A stretch of 64,000 nucleotides of DNA from Tiliqua scincoides (lineage: Eukaryota; Chordata; Lepidosauria; Squamata; Scincidae): NCBI RefSeq assembly GCF_035046505.1, contig NC_089829.1, positions 2,154,001 to 2,218,000 on the forward strand, given 5' to 3'. Below the pieces are notes generated by a model. That model was not told where the DNA came from. It was given only the letters and a program-made list of their open reading frames with translations, and did no database searches. Positions 21,401-33,800 of this stretch are shown in pieces. The stretch's first letter is position 1. The number at the start of each line of letters is the position of its first letter. The position numbers and the translations under genes were made by a program.

Positions 21401-24400
21401 TGGCATGGGGGAGGATGGCCCAAACAAATAAGGCTGAAGGAGCTCCAGTTGTGGACTCCGTGTCTGAGCATAGGAGGTGGGTGGTGTGCCTTCTGTCCTC
21501 GAAACAGTGGCCATGGGCTGGGCCGCCTTCCTGGGCCACTGGGCTTCCAGGCACACTGCTTGGCGGGAAGGGTCGCCAGGTGACATGAGGCTGCCCAGCT
21601 TGCAAAGGAGTCCCCAGGCTGCCACCTCCAGGTGCAGGTGAGGTCCTCACCGTGGGGGGAGGAGCACTTTCCCAGCTCCCAGGGCTTGTGTAGTGTCCCT
21701 GGCAGCCTCTGTAGGTGATGTTTGGGCCACTCTTTGGGCACACCAGCTGAGGTTGCTGTGGGAATGCACCTGTTGTTGGACGACCGCTCAAGCAGAGACC
21801 AACTGGGCCCCATAGGAACCAAGCAGGTTCAATCACAGACCAACCGGGCCCTTAACCCTGTCTCCTGCAACTGAACCTCTGACCATGTGCAGAGTGCATT
21901 TTCTTCCTTCAGGCTGTACACACTGTTGGGGATGGATTCGCTGCAGTCTGTCTGCCCTTTGCTCCTCCCATAGGGCATCTTTTGTTTCATGCTGTGGAGA
22001 GGAAAGGGCCTTTTTGCCCCAACCTTGCCTAAGGCGAGTGGTTGCCTTGGCTTTTGGGGTGGGAGCTCTGTGAGTGACTGGCTGGGCACCAGGAGCAGGC
22101 CTTTGTCTCTCTCTGCCCTTGGAGACCCTACCTGCCCTCCCAAACTGCGGAAGGTTCCCCAGCAGAGGCTGACGCTGCTCTGTTCCCCAGGTACTCTTGG
22201 AGGTTGCGCTGCCTTCCTACCTGTCTGTGCTCAAGACAGGCCTGCTGGGCACCTGTGTGTCCTCCTGGCCCTGTAGTTCAGCCGAGGGGCTGGCTGTGTG
22301 TTTGTCCTTTGCCACCCAGCAGGCAGCAAGCCAGCCCCTTTTCTTCTCTGGCAGTGGAGAGGTCCGAGGGGGGATGTTTTCTCATTGGAGACCCCAGCCC
22401 TGCCTAGCATGGCCTCCCCTCCCTGCTCGGGCAGAGGTGCCTGTGCTGTCTTGCACAGGCAGGCAGATTAGGGCTTGTTGTGACTGGGGTCAGTGGGCAG
22501 GCTGCCCGGGCCCCAAGCCGTGGCGTCTGCGCTGCCTGCTCTTGGCTGGCTCTGACTCCCTGGCACTCTGCCCAGGAGAGAGGAGGACACAGCCTGGTTG
22601 GCATCTCCTGATAACAAAGGCAATCGTAGCACACCTTGGCTGTCTGGGGCTGATGCCCTGAGCCAAGAGCCACGTTCTGCCGGGGACCGTGGCTCACTCA
22701 CCTTTCTGGGTTCCCCTGCAGTTGTGGGACTGGTGTGGGCAGGGAACACCCTCGTTGCTGACGCTGTCATCCTTGACCTTGGAGAGCAGGAATTTGCCAG
22801 GGGCCGTGTGCACCCCTTCTGCTTGCATGCCTGTGGTGCTAGAGTTGCAGCCTCTCCTCCTTCCCCCTGCCAGGAAGAGGTCTTTGCTCCAGCGGAGGCC
22901 ACATGGTACGTGTCCTGGGGGCACCTGTGGCTGGGACAGGTCCTGTAAGGGTGTCCTCCCTTCCACAGCTTTGCCACTCCAAGGGTGGCCTGTCCCTGGA
23001 CCCCTCCCCTCCTCCCTGTCCCCAGCCCTGACGCGGTGTGGGAAGCCTTTGCTCAGATCCTGGCCCCATGTGCGGGGGAAGGCTTCCCAGCTCCTCCTGC
23101 ATTACTTTGAAACGTATTTTTGCACTGGCCTTGCCTATTCCTGTGCGAGACTCTCACTTCGCAGGCTTGTCCCGCCCTCTCTCCCTGGGGCCAGTGTCAG
23201 CAGGCGCCCGGGCCCTTCTTTTCCCCATGTCACCCCTTTTGGGGACAGCAGCAAAGGTGTGACCAGATTCTGGGCAGCATTACTGGCCTTGAGGCAAGGT
23301 GGGGGAAGGCCAACCATTCTGCAAAACCCCTCCCCCCATTTTCGGTTCCAGTGTTGGAAATAAGAGAGGGGGCTTGCCTGGGTGCCACTACCTGCTGTCT
23401 TACACAAAAGGTGGGCTGCAAGGGGGGAAGAACACAAAAGCGAGTGTGGTTTTGGAGGATGATCTGTCCCACCGGCACTGGGCAGCTGCAGTGTGTGCTG
23501 GGCACTGACCCATCAGAAGGAAAGGGTCCTCTCCCCGGGAGAGTCCAGCCTTGAGGCTGTCTCTGCAGGTCTCATACTGTACCCGCCAGGCCTGGTTCTC
23601 TCTGGGGTACCTCTGGCCTTGTAGCCAACACCTGCCGCCCTTGTGGTTTACTGGAAGGCTGGCAGCTGGACCCTCCACCCTGGCAGGACAAATACCTGCC
23701 AGCTGCCCCCCCATCCCCTCAGGAGCAGGAACATGGGAGTTCATTCAGCTTGGCATTGTCTCCACAGACTCCCAGGGCCTCCTTTGGGGGGAGAAGGGTC
23801 AGGCATAGAAGAGTCTTTCAAAGCACAACCTGGAGATGGTTGGGGGTGGATCCTGCTGGCACCTTCTGCAGGCCAAGCAGGAGTGCACTTTGCCTCCTGG
23901 AGTGCTTGGAGGATCCTTGGTGGAGGGTGGGTTTATCTGAGCAGTTGGTCCTGGTGGTGCCAGATTCAGGTGCAGTATATCTCTGAATAGCAGTGTGAGG
24001 GGCTGTTGCCCTTGGGGCCCTTCTCCAGATTCCTGGAGGCATCTGGATGGGGGAGAGAGGCCCATTGTAGTCCCACCCAGCAAGGCTGTTTGGATCATCA
24101 GGTCTGCTCACAGCAAGTTGGGTGCCCCTCCTGCTGGACAAAGCGCCTGCCCCCTCCTCCAGTCCAAGAAAGCCCACACTCCCCGCACAGTTGCCTGATG
24201 CCTCACTGTGGGTGGTGGCTCCTGCCTTGAAACCTGTTCTGAATGTGGAGCCAGTGCCCCCCTCCCAGCTGGGAGCTCTTGCTCCCACCCCAGGGCGTGG
24301 ATCCTGCAGTCAGCGAGAGGAAGACTCTCACAGGCCAGCCTGTGTGCTGCAATGCCTGCTTTGTTGATCCTCTCTTCTCTGGTCACCGACACCATCTCTC

Positions 24401-27400
24401 TGAAGCCCCCGGGAGGCACCCAGGCTTGAGTCTGGACAGGACGTTCCTTGGCTGCCAGCAGGAGATTCCAAAGAGGAGATGACAGGCGGGCAGGCTGCTG
24501 CAGCAATGTGCCACTTCCGGAGCTGGAGCTCATCCCTAGCGGCAGCAGGCGCAGCAGCTCCATCCCAAGAGTGCTGGCCACCCTCCCCCCTCTGCCCCAA
24601 GTGGCTGACAGGTGCTGCGTGGGGAGCCTGTGAAGTTATGTTGCTCTGGGCTCAAGTGGAGCGGCAGGACCACCACTGTGGAGTAGATGCGGGGACGAGG
24701 CAGTTTGTGGCATTCTGAATGCTGGGGCTCCTGTGGCCTTCTGCAGCCACGTCAGGTGCCTTGGCCTGGCCATGCCGTTGCTGCCAAAGGCTGACCGAGC
24801 CGAGGGCAGATCCAGGCGCAGAAGGATTGGGCGGCACCTCTGTTGGGAGGCAGCAGAAGCCAGCTGAGGAGCAGGACTCGGTACCCACCTTTCCTGCCTA
24901 GCGGCTGCTGGCTACTTTGTGTGCCTGCCACCTTGCCTCCTTGGTCAGTGCTGGGTGTGTGCTGGTGTGCTACAGTTGGTGTCTGCCTGGAGTGGGAGTC
25001 CTGGTGGGAACCCCCTCCTTGGACTGCACAGGGCTGTGATGAGAGGGAGGGTGGGGTTACATAGCTGCAGGTGTGCTGGCCAGAGTGAGGAGGTTCTGTG
25101 GTGAGGAGCTGCAGTGAGCCCCCTATGTGTGGGATGGGTGGGTGGGCAGGGCCTTCTTCCCTCACGCCCCCTCTCTCAGTGTGGGGCCATGCCTGTGGGC
25201 TCCTGGGTGTCGACATCTCAGCTGCTGCCTTCCTTCCTGGGTGTATTTTGGGCCTGCTGGGCACAGGGGCTATTTTGGGGAGGCTCTTGTCTGATCTGTT
25301 TTCCTCAACCATGACCTCTGACTCTCCTCCCCGACATATCCCTGGTTTTTAAAAGCCATGCAGGACGCCATGGCTGGAGCAAGTCCATCATCTGTGGGGT
25401 GTGGCATTTGTGCTGCTTCGGCCTTCTCTGCCAGTGCGGTTTGGATGCTTGGCCCTCAGAGAGGCCAGAAGGCAGCTGCCCCTCTCCCCCCCCCCCCGCC
25501 CAGGCTGATCCCTGTGGCCCTCCTTGACCTCCCTTTGCCTGAAGCCCTTTGAAGAGGCATCGTGCTTTATCCTACCCCCAACTGGACCTGGCAGCACACC
25601 ATCTGCTCTGTGAAGGCTTCATGGAGCCTCCATGCTCAGATACAGTCTACCCCTGAATCTCAGTTGCTGGGGTTCCCTGTTTCTTCCCCGCCTGTGCCCT
25701 AAGACTGTGGTTCTTTCTGGGGGGGGGGGGGTTCTCCTTGTCTGAGCCACCTGGGAGGAGGGTGGTGGCGGCGGCTTGCCACGCCCCATGGGAAAGATGA
25801 CTGTGTCTGTGTCATGACATTGGAGAGAAGGCTTGAGAGGCAGGCAGGGGAGTGGAAGAGTGCAGGCAACATGAGCCGGTCTGAGGCTGGGGGAAGCCTG
25901 AGTGATGAAGCTAGGGCTGAGTGGCCTGTGATGTCTGCATCCCTCTCACTGGCTGTAGCTCTGGGGAGCAAAGGGCCAGGATGTGACTGGCTCCTAAGTG
26001 GACAGTGGAAAGTGCTCCTCCTTTGCTTGAACGAACTTCAGAGTGCCAGCTTGTGCCTGGGAGGCGGGGAGAGCTATTTTGGGGCAAAGCACCAGTTTGT
26101 GCAGCGATTGATGGAGGCAGAGAGTGAGAGAGGAGCCAGTGGGGGAGGGGCCTTCTCTGGCACATTTTGGCCCTGCTGCCTCACTGCTGGGTGGCTGGGT
26201 GGACTTGAATGACATGTGGAGATGCGTGCGCACCCCTTTTCTGCCTGAAGCAGCAGGGTTGAAGCCACCAGCCTGCAGAGTGTGCACACTTGGCTGTGGG
26301 GCTGTGCCACTGTGAGGAGAAGCGGTGGTGGCTGCTTGAAGGAGAAAAGACCCTTGCGGAGGCTCTCAGTGACTGGACCTGCCCTTCCTTTCATGGCTCC
26401 GGTCCTAGCACCATGCTGTGGGGAGGACAGACACCTGCTCCCTCCTGGGATACCTCTGGATTCCATGGCTCTGGGCACTCCCAGGTGTCTTGGTGGTCCT
26501 CTTGGCCGGCTGGCACTGCTCCCCAGCCGAGCTTCCAGCTGGCCCCCTTCCTTCTCTGGAGCAAGGGACGTTGTTGTTTGCCTGTGGTTTTGCTTTCTCT
26601 CCACTTGATTAGAACCTGTTGTTTACTGTAGGGCCAGAGGAAGATGGATGGTGTGGCAGGCAGTTCATTTCCTCATTTTCCGGTGCTGGTGTTCGTGTGG
26701 AGCTGGAGAAGGAAATGGATTTTGTCACCCAGCAGCCTGAAGTGCTTGTCCGGGAAGTTTTCTGGAGGCGAGAGCAGTGTCCACAGTCACGTCTTGGTTC
26801 CCCCAGGGAAGAGGAGCTGCAAGGGGGTCAGCACCACTGGGGAGCCTGGGAGAAAGGCCAGGCTGTGCTCCTTGTGGAGGACAGGGTGGATCCCGAATCG
26901 CTGGTTGGGGTGGCTGAGTGGACAGCTAGCCTGGAGCCCTGGTCGCCGGGGAGCAGCGGCAGTGGAAGGTGACTGCCTGCACGCCCTGCTCCGGGGCCTC
27001 CCACTGGGGCATCCAGATGTGTGCTGTGGGGAGCAGGGCCCTGGGCTGGGTGCTTCCCCAATAACTTATGCGAGGTGCAAATTGACCGATGGCTGTACTG
27101 GGACACGTGGGCTCTGAGTGTGCAGCGCCCTTCAGTGAGCAGCCCTGGACCAGGCACCCAGCAGCAAGAGGCACTTGCTGTGCGTTTCTTCTCCTGGGCT
27201 CCCCCCTCCCCAGGAATGCCAGAGGCAGCCCGGGGGGGGGGAGCAGCAGCAATAGTAACAGCATGCATTCAGGTGGACTGGAACGGAGATACGTAGTTGT
27301 GGGGTCTGCAGGGATGCAGAGGTGCTTGTGCCAGGCTGAACACAGGCCGGTGCCTGATGTCCCAGAGTCGGAGCTCTGCTTCTTTGACAGGGGAGAGGGG

Positions 27401-30400
27401 AAGTAGCTCTCCCTCCCTCCTTGGGGGGTGGGCTTGCAGTTGGGCCCAGGTAGCTTCTCTCAGTCTCCCGAATGTTCTGTGACAGGGGAAGGAAGCTCTG
27501 TCTCAAGCTGGGAATTGTGTGGAGAGCTTGGAGGCCATGTGGAGACTATGGGGGGAGGCAGCTTGGTCCAGGTCCCAGCCTCTTGGGGTCTGCAGGCTGA
27601 GAGGGATCCTCTGTCACCTGTGTGCCTGGTCTGTGTGGCTGGGCCTCAGAGCCCCTCAGCCAGCGGGTGTTTGCAAGGGATTTTCCCAGTGTGCTGCCGG
27701 CTGCCAGCGCAGCAGCTCCTGCAGGACAATGTGAGGAAATGTGTCAAGGCTGCTGCCTTTAAATAGCTGGACCTTTCATGGCAGGAAGGACTGCCATTGT
27801 TCCGAGCTGGACTCGGGTTGGCAAGAAACTCACTTTTTCCAGGGCGGGGGAGCAGGGCAGCGTGTCCTGGCAGCAGGAGGGGCTGTCGCCTGTGCATCAC
27901 CCCGAGACACAGGCAGTGCACTCTGCTCCCTGGCCAGACCCATCCTGGTGAGCAGGCAGAGTCACTCCGTGGCTTTCTCAGCAAAGGCTGCAGTGGTCCT
28001 GGGAGGTTTCTTGCCCTGGGTAGCAGGCCCCGCTCTTCTCTAAGAGCCAGAGAGACCACCCTGGCCCTGTAGTGCCTGGAGCACAGGCCCAGCAGCCGCA
28101 GCTGAGCTCTGGGTCAGCACTGCAAGGCCTTTCCCTTCCTGAACGCCCCATGTTGCGTTGCATTGCATGCAGGAAGGCCACAGCGGCAGGCACAAGTTGG
28201 GAGTGACGTCACCGCTTTCTGGCTGCAGAGAAAGCTGGTGAGGAAGCTCTGCCCCTTCCATTCACCTATGTGAGGAGCTGCCCGTTGCAGGAGAGTAGCC
28301 TCGCCATACCTGTACCTCCCCCCCACTCCAACAACTGTGCGGCCTGCCAGTGCCAGATATTGCCTTGGCCTGTGCTTGCCCTCTTTTGCAGCTGCTGCCA
28401 GGCGGGACTCTCTCTCTGTGCTGCAATGGAGAACCACTCTCCCTCCAAGGGCAGCCTGGGCTCCCCTTCATCTTGGCCCTGGCCCTGTGGCAGTTCAGAA
28501 AAGGCTTACCCATGGCAGGCAGGGGGTGTGCCTGGCAGGGGTGGCCTGATTGCTTTTCCTTCCAGGAGCTAGCTAGGGGCACTGTGGGGCCCCTGAAGCA
28601 TCAGTACCTTGGAGCTGCCCCCAGTGGGGTCAAAGGCGACAGTTCCAACAAGCATCATTGCCCTGACAGGAAGACTGGGGACTGCTTCCCCCCCCCCGGC
28701 GTGGCTTGTGGGGGCAGAGGAGCCCAGTCCCAGGCAGAATCTGGTGGGCTCGCAGCCACATTGCCTTGGGAGACATGGAGGAGGCAGAGAGGCTTCCCTT
28801 GCGTTCGACAGCCAACGCAGGGGCACCAGCAGCCTGCGGACATGGTTGAGTGGCCCCGTCAGACATGGGCTAACTGACCTTGGAGCCCCCAGTTACTGAC
28901 TCCAGACCCATGGGGCTATGACCCAGCTGGGAAGGCCCTGACCAAAAGCATCTCCATTGCTTGGCAGTTTTGCCGGCTAAATGCCTCAGACGACCACTTG
29001 GATTCATGGTGGCAGCTGGTCCGGCCTGGCGTGTTTCCGGCCCTGGGCCGCCTCAGAAGTTCTACTACCGCGAACAGCCATGCCCCCCTGCCCTTGGCAG
29101 TCCCTCCTGTGACTAGGAGAGCCTTGCACTTGGTCTCCTCCCAATCCAGCCTCTGTCCTCTGCCACCCCAGTGGGTCCTGGCATCCCTGGGCCAGCTGGC
29201 ACCCTTCCAGCTGGCACCATGGGCACTGGCTGGCTCTGAGGCAGCTGGGGTGGGCTCTGTTTGGAGGCCTGGGGCTCTGGCGTGGTGCCCCATAGGCATT
29301 TGCAGTCAGCATAGCTCGCCAGCTCCTGTTTCCCCTCTGCCTTTTCATGCCCTTTTAGGCAGCTCGGCCCGATTAAACCCCCTTTTCTGTCCCCAGCCAA
29401 GCCCTTTGTCCTGGGCCCGACCAGCCTGTAATAATGCGCCCAGGACTGTTTGCATAGGAAAGTGCTGCTGTGACGAATTCCTTACTGCGGTCGATTGCAC
29501 TGGGCGACTGTGCTGCCAAGTGGGGGGCACCATTCCCACCTGAGCACAGGGGCTGGCCGAGAACGGGCAGGCCATGGCCAAAATGGAGCAGCAGGTGGGG
29601 TGGGTCCCCAGCACTGCTGCCGGGGTAAAGGAAGGGGAGGCCCTGCAGAGGGAGCTCTCTGCCACAGAAGCCCTGAACTAAGCTTGCCTGCAGGGCATCA
29701 ACCACTGCCTTCCAGAATCGACAGCCCTGGGAAGCCAAAGGTGGATGGGCTCTGTCTCCTCTCCTCAGGGGCTGCAGAGCCATGGTCTTGCAAAACATCT
29801 GTGAAACCAGGGACCTTTTCCTATGTGACAGCGCCCAAGTCTTTGGGCTGGGTGGCAGGGGTGGGAGCCAGAGAGGATCACACAACCCTCCCTTCCACCT
29901 GGCTTGTTGTCCCTCTACTGCTGTCTGGAAGAGCCAAGTGAGTGTGTCCTGGCCTGGGAGCAGTGCTTGCTGCAGGCTGACCCTTGGCCACACACAGTAC
30001 CAGCAGTGGTGTTTGCTCAGCTGTAATCTCTCAGCTGGAGGAGAAGGAGCCCTTTGGTCTCAGCCTGCGTCCAAGCAGGCATCCTGCTGCCACCCAACCG
30101 TGGGGAGAGGACTGGGAGTCCAGGCAGCACCCAGCCTGGGAATATCTGGCTCTGGTTTGCCTGTACACATGGGGCCTGGTTTTGGTTTGACTGAGGTCAG
30201 GTGGCAAGTCTGGACACATGTGCATTGAGGGAGACCAGCCCCCTCAAGGCCTGCAGTGTAGTGGGGCCCCTCCAGCTGTCTTGGCCTTTAGATGGGTGGA
30301 GTGCCTTTCTGCAGATTCCTTGGCCCGGAATGTTAATCTGTAGCAAGGCTGCAGAAAGGAGCAGAGGGGAATATAGGCAGGGCAGGCTGCCCCTCTCCAG

Positions 30401-30820
30401 GGTGGTGCTGAGTGTTAGGTTCTGCTCCCTTGTAGAGCCGGTGTGGCCACTCTAGCTTGATACCTGCGCCTCTGGTGTCTGCTTGTAGGTCCGGGAATGG
30501 CTTCCTCCAGGGTGGCAACCTGTGTGTGTGTGTGTGTGTGTGGGGGGGTGTTTCTTGTTTCCCTGAGCCACTGACCAGCAGTTCCGTGCACTTACTGCAG
30601 ACTCGATTGCAGAAGCGCAAAGTGGCACCCCCTGAAGTAGGGTGAACGGCTGTCCAGCAGGGGTGTCTGGGGTCAGACTGCTTAGTACATGTTTGACCAG
30701 GCACAGGGCATCACCCAGCTGCCTCCTGGGGGGGCCTGGGCCATCTTGAGCTCTAAGTGGGTGCTGAACCCAGGTTCGGAATCCAGCCAGTGCCAGTGAA
30801 GGGGCAGCTTCCTGGATGAG

Positions 30821-30868
<48 letters not shown>

Positions 30869-33800
30869 CTCAGTATTTATATACCATCTTTCTGGTCATC
30901 GGATTACTCCTCTGACTTTATTCAAGGCGGTTTACATAGGCAGGCGTTTCTGAATCCCTCAAGGGGATTTTTACAATCATGGAGGTTCTCTCTTTCAAGA
31001 ACCAACCACATTTCAGGATGGATCCCACAGGCGGAAGGATGGGGGTCCTCGGGAGTAGCGGTGCATGCCAACAGTTACACTAGAGGGTCCCCTGGACACG
31101 CTGGATGGGCTGGACAGCCCTATACCCGCTTGGGTATACACCCCTAACTGTCTGCGAAATGGGCAGAAATGTGTGGGCGAGAGAGAGGGTCTCACTCTGC
31201 ATGCGAGAAGGGCTGTGGAAAGGGTGAGGCCCTTCTGCAGGCTGGGAAGAAGAAAGCCATGAGTGGGGAGGAGGGGGCACTCCAGCTCTGTGTGTGCATG
31301 GGGGAGGGGCTGAACCCCCCAAAGAGTGAGCTGGCTGCTGCCTTCGGGCCAGTTTCAGCCTCCCAGTCGACGGGGCATTGTTCCCTGCTTCTTAGTCCTG
31401 AGAGTGGGGGTGATTCTGTCCCCCCTGCAGCTCTGCTCTGCCCAGGCAGCTGCTGTGCACAAGTTTTCCCACTCCTCCTCCTCTGCAGTTCAGTGCGATG
31501 AAGTCATGTCTTTTAGGGGCCAGGATCACCTCCGTGGTCAGCTGTGGACTTGCAGCCTGGTCTCAGAGGATTGCGGGAAGAAAGGCCGGCCTTCCTTCCT
31601 TCCTTCCTGGCCTGGAAGTTTGCAGGAGCCTTCCTGCTGTGGGGACTGCCCAGAGGAGCAGTGCACAAGAATTTGCTGTGGGAGGCTGGCCTGCGATAAG
31701 ACCCCTCCCCCCTCCCCTGTGCCTGGGTTCAGAGATGACTCTCTCTCTCAGCAATGTCTGTCAGGCTCTGGCCAGGAGATTGTTGCAGCTGCAGAGGCGG
31801 TGGGGGGGTCCGGAGGTGGGGGCTCTCCTGTGTGCAGTGGGCTGTGGCCAGTTGGTTGCGTAACCCTCCAGCAGAGATGGCTGCTGGAACACTCAGTGGT
31901 GGGCCAGCTTGGCGTGTGCACCGTGTGAACTCGGTCACCTCCCTGAGCAGCCCCACAGATGCACAACACATCCTTGTGTAACCACCAAGAGTGCGTGCGC
32001 ACCCCCCACCCCCCACTGGCTGACCCACAGCAGGCTTTCCCTTTGGCTTTCCTGCCTGACCAGTGGAATCTGGGGCCAGCTGGGAGGATCGGCTGCAGTG
32101 GCCTCTGAGGCAAGCCAGAGTCAGAGCCTGGGGGTCTCTGGGTGGGCAGGTTCCCCCAGGCAGCGCTGTGCATCCTCTGCCTCAAAGGCCCTGGGATCCC
32201 ACAGGGGGCTCTCCAAAAGTATTTTCTGTTTGGATTGTTCCTGCTGACTCCCTCGATGTTGCTTCTCAAGCCCATAGGAATGGTACAGCCCTCCCAGCGG
32301 AGCAGGCCATGCCCCTGTCAGGTTGCCTGGCCTTTCTCCCACTCCTGAGCCTCCCAGGGTTGTTGCAGTCTTGAGGCCAAATGTCCTTTGTGGAAAACAC
32401 CCCAGAAGCCTAGTGAGGAAATCCCTGCTGCCTCCTTGGCTCCCTCTTCTGAACTGTGCCCTTCAGCGGGGCAGGCCAGATCCTCCTTGCCTTGGGGCAG
32501 GGGTGTCCAAAGCTTTTGGCAGGAGGGCCACATCATGGGGCGGGGGGGGGGAATTATTTTTCATTTAAAATTTGAATAAATTTGCATAAGTTTTCATAAA
32601 TGAATATATTAAAGATGAACTTATATGAATGAATGAGGGTCTTGCAATAGCTCAAGGCCTATAAAAGGCCTTGCACAAAGCAAGGCTGGCCTTTCCTTTG
32701 CTGCCACTATTGCATCACAGACGTGAAACAGCAAGCAGTGGAGGGAGCCCTCATCCCACAGCTCACGCGAGAGGTCAAACAGTCGCCCTCACGCTGAGAG
32801 CAGTTGTGTCGGGCCAGTGTGGGGTCCAGCAAATCTCTGGAGGGCCAGAGGCTCATTGGAGACTGGGGGCTCCCTGAGGGCAGCATTGAGAGGCCTTGAG
32901 GGCCGCAAGCGACCCCAAGGCCGGGGTTTGGGCACCCCTGCCTTGGGGGATCCAGCCGGCAGCCTCCCCCTTGTCATGAAAGAACAAAGAGAGGCGGGGA
33001 TGGTTCAGAATGTTTCTCTTTCTGTGAGACTGGCTGCCCCCAGCTGCTCCCAGCAGGCCTGGCCCAACACTGCTGGGGCCAGGAGCCCTCTTGGCCAGGG
33101 GTTGCCCTGCATAGGCCGGTACCGGCTCTGGGCTCCCTGCTTTTTCTGCCCAACACTTCCAGCCGGCCCTGCCATTTTAGACAAGGGCCCCAGGCAGCCA
33201 AGAGAACAGGACGCCAGGAAAGACGGCCTTTTTAGATTGTGAGCCCTTTTGGGACAGGGAGTCAAAAGGCTTTGTGAACTTTTTGTTGAAAAGCGGTATA
33301 TAAATGCTGTTAGTAATAATAACAGTAGTAGCCTAGAGGGGAGCCAGAGCAGTCTGCGGAGGCAGAGACCTTTGGGTGGCAGCTGCAGTGTGGCCTGGGC
33401 ACAGGCAGAACCTGTTGGAGGGAGGGCCTGGCTTGAGGCCCAGTTGCTGCCACTGGCCAGCCACAGCCCTGTGCTGGGGTGAGGGCGTCCCTGAGGCTGG
33501 CAGAACCTGCCTCCCTCAGACCCTAACCAAGAGAGTCTCTGCTGCCCAGCAGCTGCAGACCTCCAGTGTCGACAGAGGAGGGGTCTGTGGGGGGGGCACT
33601 GTGGGAGGGAATGCACAGGCTTCTCCCTCCCTACTGCTTCCAGGCACAGACTGGCTTGGTGCAGGGTAGGAGGCAGTGGGATGTTCCAACCCATCCTCCT
33701 CAGGGTGTCCCTGCCCCGTAGCTGCAAGCTGGCATTTCTTTGTGCTTCCATTAAGGCGATTTATCAGGCCTGTCTCCAGCCAGTCTGGCAATCCTTACCT

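Noticed and set aside
33005-33751. 248-codon frame on the minus strand in HSPG2 intron 1
   Set aside because: No domain, overlaps a retroposon tail, and composition is typical of GC-rich non-coding DNA.
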